Assembly: GCA_964422195.1 (NCBI GenBank)
Contig: CAYRAF010000024.1
Location: 1-17,800, forward strand
Direction: 5' to 3'
DNA from: CALVUP01 sp964422195
Lineage (GTDB): Bacteria; Bacillota_I; Bacilli_A; RF39; UBA660
Length of the DNA: 17,800 nucleotides
Within the stretch, counting starts at the first letter, position 1. Each line of letters starts with the position of its first letter. The translations under genes were made by a program, and so were the position numbers. Of the stretch, positions 13,278 through 17,800 are shown in pieces. Below the pieces are notes generated by a model that did no database searches, had not been told where the DNA came from, and saw only the letters and a program-made list of their open reading frames with translations.

Positions 13278-14294
13278 ATGGATAAATTAAAAGAGTTATT
13301 AACTATAGAAACAAGTATTTATCAAGTATATGAAACAATGTCTTTATGTGATGATGAATCAATAAAATCATATATTCCATTATTAAAAATGTTAGGATAT
13401 AAAAAAGAACGATTAATTAATAATTTGACAGTTAGTGAATTATCACAATTTATATTTTATTTAAATAATAACATTGAACATAATTTAAATACAGATTTAA
13501 TGGATATTATATATTTTCCAGTAAATGAAGAGCCTGAAGACCTTATAACAACAACATTAGTGAAAGATTTAAGCATAAAACAAGCAATGTTAAAATCAGA
13601 TAGTAGTAGTGAAGAAATATCTTCATATTATACAAATGAATATTATAAGATCAAGTCTAATAATTACTATAATTGTCTTTTATATTTAAATGTCTTAGAT
13701 TTAAGTAAAGAATTTAAAAATGAAATTTATATGAAAGATCTTTTGCAAATTATATACATGCAAGCATATACGATTAATAGTACTTTATATAAATCATTAT
13801 GTAAAAATAATAGTTTAGATAATATAGAGCTAGATGATATGAGTAATATGGAATACGATGATGTTATCAACCCAATAACACCTGTAGTATTAGAAGACTT
13901 AATAATAGATGGTATAGAATTAGAAACTGATATATATGATGATATTGATAATGCAGATGAAGAATTAAAGGAAAAGACAGAAGAATTAAAATTACAAGAT
14001 AGCGATCCATTATTTTATGGTGAGCATCATATCACTTTGGATATCATATTACCATATTTTTTAGATATTAGATCAAATCAATATAAAGGAGCAGATAGAT
14101 TTTGTGCTTTGGTTTGTTTTAATCAAATTAAAACTTATTCTATGTTAAACTTTGATAATGTTAATCGTAAACAATTAATCAAAGAAGCTGCAGAAAAACA
14201 TAAACATTATCATAAGGAAGGTTATGAAAATAGTAGTAAACTTATAGATTCTCTATTCGAAAGACCAAAAAAATATATAAAAAATAACAAATAA
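13278..14294 (+). CDS. Uncharacterised soluble protein with an acidic middle
   Basis: I do not recognise this 338-residue protein. It has no signal peptide or membrane helix. Residues 1-~175 look helical and Leu/Tyr/Asn-rich (MDKLKELLTIETSIYQVYE; a SELSQFIFYLNNNIEHNL segment). Residues ~184-242 are strongly acidic (LEDLIIDGIELETDIYDDID) and probably flexible. The C-terminal ~95 residues carry a YGEHHITLDIILPYFLDIR stretch and a His/Lys-rich KHKHYHKEGYE near the end. A GTG at 13260 extends the frame but precedes the predicted transcript start (about 13264), and the SD AGGTGG (13267-13272) serves the ATG at 13278. The gene is a one-gene unit; the next promoter begins three bases after its stop, without a visible terminator. 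Confidence 0.75.
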   Translation: MDKLKELLTIETSIYQVYETMSLCDDESIKSYIPLLKMLGYKKERLINNLTVSELSQFIFYLNNNIEHNLNTDLMDIIYFPVNEEPEDLITTTLVKDLSIKQAMLKSDSSSEEISSYYTNEYYKIKSNNYYNCLLYLNVLDLSKEFKNEIYMKDLLQIIYMQAYTINSTLYKSLCKNNSLDNIELDDMSNMEYDDVINPITPVVLEDLIIDGIELETDIYDDIDNADEELKEKTEELKLQDSDPLFYGEHHITLDIILPYFLDIRSNQYKGADRFCALVCFNQIKTYSMLNFDNVNRKQLIKEAAEKHKHYHKEGYENSSKLIDSLFERPKKYIKNNK

Positions 14295-14296
14295 TC

Positions 14297-14325
14297 TTGT
14301 ATATATTATAAAGTTATGTTATAAT
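14297..14325 (+). promoter_or_regulatory. Predicted sigma-A promoter of rplS-lepB
   Basis: TTGTAT (14297-14302), 17 bp and TATAAT (14320-14325). The predicted start is at about 14331-14332. Confidence 0.65.
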
Positions 14326-14330
14326 TTAAT

Positions 14331-14369
14331 ACGTTGTAATCCGCTTTATACTTTTATATATGATTACGT
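14331..14369 (+). promoter_or_regulatory. Possible L19 (rplS) mRNA leader hairpin
   Basis: The predicted 5' end of the rplS mRNA can fold: GTAATC (14336-14341) pairs with GATTAC (14362-14367). AC (14331-14332) may close on GT (14368-14369) across a 3-nt bulge. At ~60 nt this is among the longer leaders here, and rplS leaders are autoregulatory in some Firmicutes. I cannot match it to the known L19 leader model by eye. Confidence 0.35.
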
Positions 14370-14392
14370 AAAAACAGAAAGAGAGGGATATC

Positions 14393-14731
14393 ATGAATGT
14401 AATTGATAGAATTACAGAAAAACAGATTAAGACTGACGTTCCTGAATTTAGAGTAGGAGATACTGTAAGAGTAGATGTTAAGATCATCGAAGGTAAAAGA
14501 GAACGTATTCAAGCATTTGAAGGTGTAGTTATTGCTAGAAAAAATGGTGGAATAAGTGAAACTTTTACTGTTAGAAAGGTATCTTATGGTGTTGGAGTAG
14601 AAAGAATTTTTCCAATTCATTCACCAAAAATTGCTAAAATTACAGTAGTTCGTAAAGGAAAAGTAAGAAGAGCTAAACTAACATTCTTAAGAAACCTTGT
14701 TGGTCAATATCGTATTAAAGAAAGAAACTAA
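14393..14731 (+). CDS. rplS: 50S ribosomal protein L19
   Basis: This 112-residue L19 lies at the 30S-50S interface. The family pattern runs throughout: PEFRVGDTVRVDVKIIEGKRERIQAFEGVVI (residues ~17-47), NGGISETFTVRKVSYGVGVERIFPIHSP and VVRKGKVRRAKLTFLRNLVGQ. Length is normal (about 115). The SD GAGAGGG (14381-14387) is five bases from the ATG. In most bacteria rplS closes an rpsP-rimM-trmD-rplS operon; here it starts its own unit after an unrelated gene and is followed by lepB, a neighbour also seen in several Firmicutes. Confidence 0.98.
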   Translation: MNVIDRITEKQIKTDVPEFRVGDTVRVDVKIIEGKRERIQAFEGVVIARKNGGISETFTVRKVSYGVGVERIFPIHSPKIAKITVVRKGKVRRAKLTFLRNLVGQYRIKERN

Positions 14732-14736
14732 CAGGA

Positions 14737-14766
14737 AAGGCCAAACGTTGTTTGGTCTTATTCTTT
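14737..14766 (+). terminator. Hairpin between rplS and lepB (partial terminator)
   Basis: A ten-base-pair stem, AAGGCCAAAC (14737-14746, with one wobble) and GTTTGGTCTT (14750-14759), has loop GTT and is followed by ATTCTTTT. The U tract is interrupted, and lepB has no other visible promoter, so it may attenuate rather than stop transcription. Confidence 0.6.
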
Positions 14767-14782
14767 TGAAAGGAGTTTTATT

Positions 14783-15325
14783 ATGGAAGAAAAGAAACAA
14801 GATCAAAAAGAAAAAAAGAATTGGTTTTTTGAATTACTTCCCTATATAGTAATATTATTATTAGTTATAGTAATAAAAACCTATTTTATATCTCCAATAT
14901 TAGTTAATGGTGAAAGTATGGAACCAACTTTAAAAGACCATGATCTTATGATATTAAACAAGTTTTATTACAGAAATCATGAAATAAAAAGATTTGATAT
15001 TGTTGTTATATATTTAGAAGAAGAAAATGAATTCTTAATCAAAAGAGTTATAGGTCTTCCTGGAGAAAAGATAGAATATAAAAATAATAAGTTATATGTT
15101 AATGGAAAGTATGTTAAAGAAAATTTTAAACATATGAAAACTAAAGATTTTACAACAAAAGATATTAGTTATGAAGAAATTCCTGATAATAAGTATTTAG
15201 TGCTTGGTGATAATAGAATTAATTCTATTGATAGTAGAATTCTTGGGTATATTAATGAGGAAGATATAGAAGGAAAAACTTCATTGATTATATTTCCTTT
15301 TAATCGAATAGGAACAAAAAAATAA
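14783..15325 (+). CDS. lepB: Type I signal peptidase
   Basis: This 180-residue membrane protease removes signal peptides from exported proteins. It has a Lys-rich cytoplasmic start, one membrane anchor (LLPYIVILLLVIVIKTYF, ~18-35), then the catalytic domain outside. Box B NGESMEPTL carries the nucleophile Ser45. Box D, FLIKRVIGLPGE, carries the general base Lys87. Box C (FDIVVI, ~71-76) and box E GDNRINSIDSRILGYI (~143-158) are present. Length fits Gram-positive Sip-type enzymes (~170-190). The SD AAAGGAG (14769-14775) lies seven bases before the ATG. It is cotranscribed with rplS, perhaps reduced by the hairpin between them. Confidence 0.96.
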   Translation: MEEKKQDQKEKKNWFFELLPYIVILLLVIVIKTYFISPILVNGESMEPTLKDHDLMILNKFYYRNHEIKRFDIVVIYLEEENEFLIKRVIGLPGEKIEYKNNKLYVNGKYVKENFKHMKTKDFTTKDISYEEIPDNKYLVLGDNRINSIDSRILGYINEEDIEGKTSLIIFPFNRIGTKK

Positions 15326-15345
15326 AGTATATACTTTATTTTTTT
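15316..15345. terminator. Bidirectional terminator between lepB and the convergent membrane gene
   Basis: A perfect 30-base palindrome centred between 15330 and 15331 has an AAAGTAT/ATACTTT core, flanked by A-runs on one side and T-runs on the other. It gives a stem with a U tail on both strands. Both stop codons lie in it. Confidence 0.85.
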
Positions 15346-15863
15346 ATGCCATAAATATTATGAATTGGATCTCTAAATAGTTCAATAGATAAAGGATGAA
15401 TAGTTAATATATAGAAAATAATATAAGTTATTATTGCAAGTATAATAGTAATATTTTCTAACTTTAAATCTTTTTTCATTTCAATTTTATATGATATAAT
15501 TTCTGAGATTATGATTGCTATAAACATGATTATAATAGTGATAATCATATTTTTACCCATTAAGACGTATATAGGTAAATATAATACCAAGAAAATTGGA
15601 ATTGATAGAATCGCAGCAATATAATTGGAAATACATACATTATTAACTGGTATTTTTTTTGTTTTAATAATTATTTTTTGTAAAACTCCAGAAATTAAAA
15701 TACTACTAAATAATAATTTCATATGTTCCCATATACTTTCATTTACTGGAGAAATAATACTAGTTAATAATGAAGGAAACTTTTCATATAAAAAATGAAA
15801 TGGAAAAGTTAATAAACAAGCTAGTATAGTACCAAATATTTTTATCTTTTTAATCTTATTCAT
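15336..15863 (-). CDS. Small multi-pass membrane protein, DUF6512-like
   Basis: This 175-residue membrane protein has about five hydrophobic helices and short basic loops. The segment SIISPVNESIWEHMKLLF (residues ~36-53) and the C-terminal PLSIELFRDPIHNIYGI recall the PVNExxWEH and DPxxxxYGI motifs of Firmicute proteins annotated DUF6512; I recall this from memory and it has no known function. GTG at 15878 is in frame, but the SD AAAGGAG lies inside that extension (15876-15870), so the ATG at 15863 (MNKIKKIKIFG) is used. It is divergent from the gene at 15931 and convergent with lepB, with which it shares a terminator. Confidence 0.7.
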   Translation of the reverse strand: MNKIKKIKIFGTILACLLTFPFHFLYEKFPSLLTSIISPVNESIWEHMKLLFSSILISGVLQKIIIKTKKIPVNNVCISNYIAAILSIPIFLVLYLPIYVLMGKNMIITIIIMFIAIIISEIISYKIEMKKDLKLENITIILAIITYIIFYILTIHPLSIELFRDPIHNIYGIKK

Positions 15864-15892
15864 AAAAACTCCTTTCACTAATTATATGAGTT

Positions 15893-15901
15893 TGATATAA
15901 T
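15893..15901 (+). promoter_or_regulatory. Extended -10 promoter for the 15931-17218 unit
   Basis: TGATATAAT (TATAAT at 15896-15901) is an extended -10. TTTCAC (15873-15878) is a weak -35 at 17 bp. Confidence 0.55.
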
Positions 15902-15930
15902 ATTAATATATAGTATTTAGTGGTGATAGT

Positions 15931-16572
15931 ATGAAAGCAGTTTTTAAAGATTATTTAGATGATAATATTGAACTAGAAAAATGGCAAAAATTGGGTGTTA
16001 TTTGTTTAATAATTATAATCTCTGGGTTAATAGGATGGATTTATGAATTTATTTTTTATTATTTTAATTTTGGTATGAAGAAGTTTTATTATCAAGGAGG
16101 TAATTTTTTACCATGGATTAATATATATGCATATGGGGCTTTTTTAATTATATTCTTAACAAGAAAACTAAAGAAACATCCAGTATTAGTATTTTTAATT
16201 TCAGGTATAGCTACATGTGTATTAGAGTATTCTTCCGGGCTTGCTATATATAAGATAAGAGGGGGACTTAGACTATGGAATTATAATACAGAGATTCTAA
16301 ATTTTGGAAACATTGGAGGATTTGTATGTCTTAGAAGCTTTATTGGTTTTGGTCTTTCTGCCTTATTACTTATGTACTTTTTATTACCTATGTGTATCTA
16401 TATTTCTAAAAAAGCAAATAAGAAACCTTTCTTGATAATTACTATCTCATTATGTTCAATTATTCTAATAGATGAAATTTATAATTTACTACTAGCAAGA
16501 GTTTTACATTTACCTAGAGCAAGAAACATATATCAAAAACTAGGATTTAATTATATGAATTATTGGAAGTAA
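15931..16572 (+). CDS. CmpB-type putative ABC transporter permease membrane protein
   Basis: This 213-residue multi-pass membrane protein has about five to six helices. The spaced conserved residues fit the Firmicute family called 'putative ABC transporter permease' (ABC_trans_CmpB): GWIYEFIFY (~33-41), GGNFLPWINIYAYGAF (~56-71), the helix ending in VLEYSSGL, and RLWNYNTEILNFGNIGGFVCLRSF (~111-134). Despite the name, no ATPase or binding protein gene is next to it and transport has not been shown for the family to my knowledge. The SD GGTGAT is at 15922-15927. It is followed 13 bases later by a HAD phosphatase gene, probably on the same mRNA. Confidence 0.72.
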   Translation: MKAVFKDYLDDNIELEKWQKLGVICLIIIISGLIGWIYEFIFYYFNFGMKKFYYQGGNFLPWINIYAYGAFLIIFLTRKLKKHPVLVFLISGIATCVLEYSSGLAIYKIRGGLRLWNYNTEILNFGNIGGFVCLRSFIGFGLSALLLMYFLLPMCIYISKKANKKPFLIITISLCSIILIDEIYNLLLARVLHLPRARNIYQKLGFNYMNYWK

Positions 16573-16585
16573 TAGGTGAGTTAAT

Positions 16586-17218
16586 ATGAAAAAAACAATT
16601 ATTTTTGATTTGGATAATACTATATTATTCTTATCTAACAAATGGATGAATGCATATCAAGAGTTTATAGATAAATATAATTTAAATATTAGCTTAGAAG
16701 ATTTATACACATGTATTGGTTACTTTGAAAAAGAAGCAGAAGATAAAATTGTTTCGTATAAGATGATTTGTGATTATATAAATAAAAATTTAAAAATAAC
16801 AATAGATGAAAAAATGTTTAATGGGTTATTAATCGATTACGCAAATATTCCTTTATTAAATATTGATAAAGTCTATTCTACTTTAGAATATTTATCTAAA
16901 AAATATAATTTAGTAGGATATTCTAATTGGTTTACTAATAATCAAATAGATAGATTAAAAAAATATAATTTAGATAAGTTTTTTAAAAAAATATATGGTT
17001 GGGATATATTACCATCCAAACCATCATTAAGTGGACTAAAGGATATTATAAAAGAAGATAATATAGGAGATTATACTTTTATTGGTGATAGCATTAATAT
17101 TGATTTAGAATTGCCTAAAAGAATTGGAATGAATACAATACTTTATAATGCTTCAAAAATCAATCAAAATAATTATAAAGAAATAAATGATATAGAAGAA
17201 TTAAAAGATTTGTTATAA
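16586..17218 (+). CDS. HAD-superfamily hydrolase
   Basis: This 210-residue cytoplasmic phosphatase-like protein has all four HAD motifs: I, FDLDNT (residues 7-12, nucleophile and acid Asp); II, VGYSN (~110-114); III, Lys in PSKPS (~143-147); IV, FIGDSINIDLELPKRIGM (~165-182). An alpha-helical cap (~18-95) sits between motifs I and II, as in subfamily I HADs (YjjG/phosphoglycolate phosphatase-like). Substrate is probably a small phosphate ester but cannot be named. The SD AGGTGA (16573-16578) and a 13-bp gap place it in an operon with the membrane gene before it. Confidence 0.88.
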   Translation: MKKTIIFDLDNTILFLSNKWMNAYQEFIDKYNLNISLEDLYTCIGYFEKEAEDKIVSYKMICDYINKNLKITIDEKMFNGLLIDYANIPLLNIDKVYSTLEYLSKKYNLVGYSNWFTNNQIDRLKKYNLDKFFKKIYGWDILPSKPSLSGLKDIIKEDNIGDYTFIGDSINIDLELPKRIGMNTILYNASKINQNNYKEINDIEELKDLL

Positions 17219-17308
17219 AAAGGGGTACATATGATTTTTATATAAAAGATTATAGAAATTAGTAAGATGGTTACGTCATCTAATAATAAGAAGATTGAGG
17301 TGATAGAC

Positions 17309-17800
17309 ATGGATTTGCAATCAATTTTATTATCAGATAATATTGTAGAATCTATTAATAAAAATATAGATTATTTATTGAAACTAATTCCAGAAATAGA
17401 AAATATGATTGGATTTGAACACAAACATCCGCATCATCATTTAGATGTATGGAATCATACAATATTAGCTCTTAGCTTATCAGAAAAAGATTTTGATATA
17501 AGATTATGTTTATTACTTCATGATATTGGTAAACCTTTTTCATATCAAGATGAAGAAGTGAGACATTTTAGGAATCATGCTAAGGTATCAAGTGATATGT
17601 CTAGAATAATCTTAAATAGGTTAAGATATGATAAAAAATATATTAATTATATATGTTACTTAATAGAAAATCATGATACTCCTATTAGTGATGAACAAAT
17701 CGTAAATGACTATGATTTATGTTTAAAGCTATTAAAAATACAAAAATGTGATGCATTAGCACATCATCCAGATATGTTAGAAAAGAGAAAAAAATATATT
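17309..17800 (+). CDS. HD-domain metal-dependent phosphohydrolase, 3' truncated by the window
   Basis: This gene runs off the window; 164 codons are visible without a stop. The SD GAGGTGAT (17297-17304) is four bases from the ATG. After a ~35-residue helical lead comes FEHKHPHHHLDVWNHT (His-rich, first metal-ligand His of the HD domain, ~47), then LLLHDIGKPFSYQ (the HD motif, ~71-83), VRHFRNHAKVSSDMSR (~90-105) and LIENHDTP (~127). This order is that of HD domains such as the one at the C-terminus of bacterial CCA-adding enzymes. A stand-alone small HD phosphohydrolase is the simplest reading, but a further domain may follow downstream. The 90-base gap to the HAD gene holds no recognisable signal. 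Confidence 0.82.
   Translation, partial: MDLQSILLSDNIVESINKNIDYLLKLIPEIENMIGFEHKHPHHHLDVWNHTILALSLSEKDFDIRLCLLLHDIGKPFSYQDEEVRHFRNHAKVSSDMSRIILNRLRYDKKYINYICYLIENHDTPISDEQIVNDYDLCLKLLKIQKCDALAHHPDMLEKRKKYI

Noticed and set aside
15864..15878. GTG at 15878 as the start of the DUF6512-like gene
   Set aside because: The extra codons are the SD sequence itself (AAAGGAG) for the ATG at 15863.
17231..17245. Tiny ATG frame after the HAD gene
   Set aside because: Four codons only, and the G-run before it is not followed by any conserved or structured element.
1..17800. TGA decoded as Trp (genetic code 4), as in Mycoplasma
   Set aside because: All Trp codons traced are TGG and no conserved gene is interrupted by in-frame TGA. 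The only TGA-broken frame also has a TAA.
1..17800. CRISPR arrays, tRNA or rRNA genes, insertion sequences
   Set aside because: No regularly spaced repeats, no cloverleaf or CCA-type ends, no rRNA blocks and no transposase-like protein were seen on either strand.

Overview
The window is very AT-rich, with dense short intergenic gaps, strong Gram-positive ribosome binding sites (GGAGG- or GGTGAT-type), AAA/TTA/ATA-dominated codon use and simple sigma-A promoters. Firmicute-type genes (L32, L19, type I signal peptidase, RecD2, RmuC, MscL, SMC) and an SMC of only about 980 residues suggest a small-genome Bacillota member, perhaps one of the uncultured gut Bacilli related to Mollicutes. That placement is inference. 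Tryptophan is always TGG in the genes read here, so the code looks standard, but none of the 21 genes with a visible end stops at TGA.

Layout. 1-1100: the end of a Tad/type II secretion-like inner-membrane pair. 1100-3600: mscL, a convergent small rhodanese, then a dedA-rmuC operon. 3600-4320: a 0.7 kb gap that is not empty. It holds a decayed minus-strand reading frame and a compact locus with the full architecture of an Fst/par-type type I toxin-antitoxin module: a 21-residue hydrophobic peptide on the minus strand, a short counter-transcribed RNA on the plus strand, direct repeats and nested hairpin terminators. 4280-5000: the yceD (DUF177)-rpmF operon. Its L32 carries a nine-residue N-terminal extension almost identical to the Prp-cleaved extension of Firmicute L27. 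5000-8025: smc. 8060-9970: two single-pass membrane proteins (one of unknown family with a duplicated motif, one BspA-like leucine-rich). 9977-12220: recD2, apparently leaderless. 12278-13200: a Met-rich 53-residue protein, convergent with a ZIP metal transporter. 13229-14294: an unrecognised acidic protein. 14297-15345: rplS-lepB, with a possible L19 leader. 15336-17800: small membrane proteins, a HAD phosphatase and the start of an HD-domain protein.

How the genes work together: the window mixes core information and envelope functions (ribosomal proteins L32 and L19, chromosome organisation by SMC, DNA repair by RecD2 and RmuC, protein export by LepB, osmotic release by MscL, metal uptake by ZIP) with small lineage-specific membrane proteins. 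Most units have their own 17-bp-spaced promoter, very short leader and hairpin terminator. Several starts were set downstream of the longest open frame because the Shine-Dalgarno sequence lies inside the longer version (dedA, smc, 8097, 13278, 15863).
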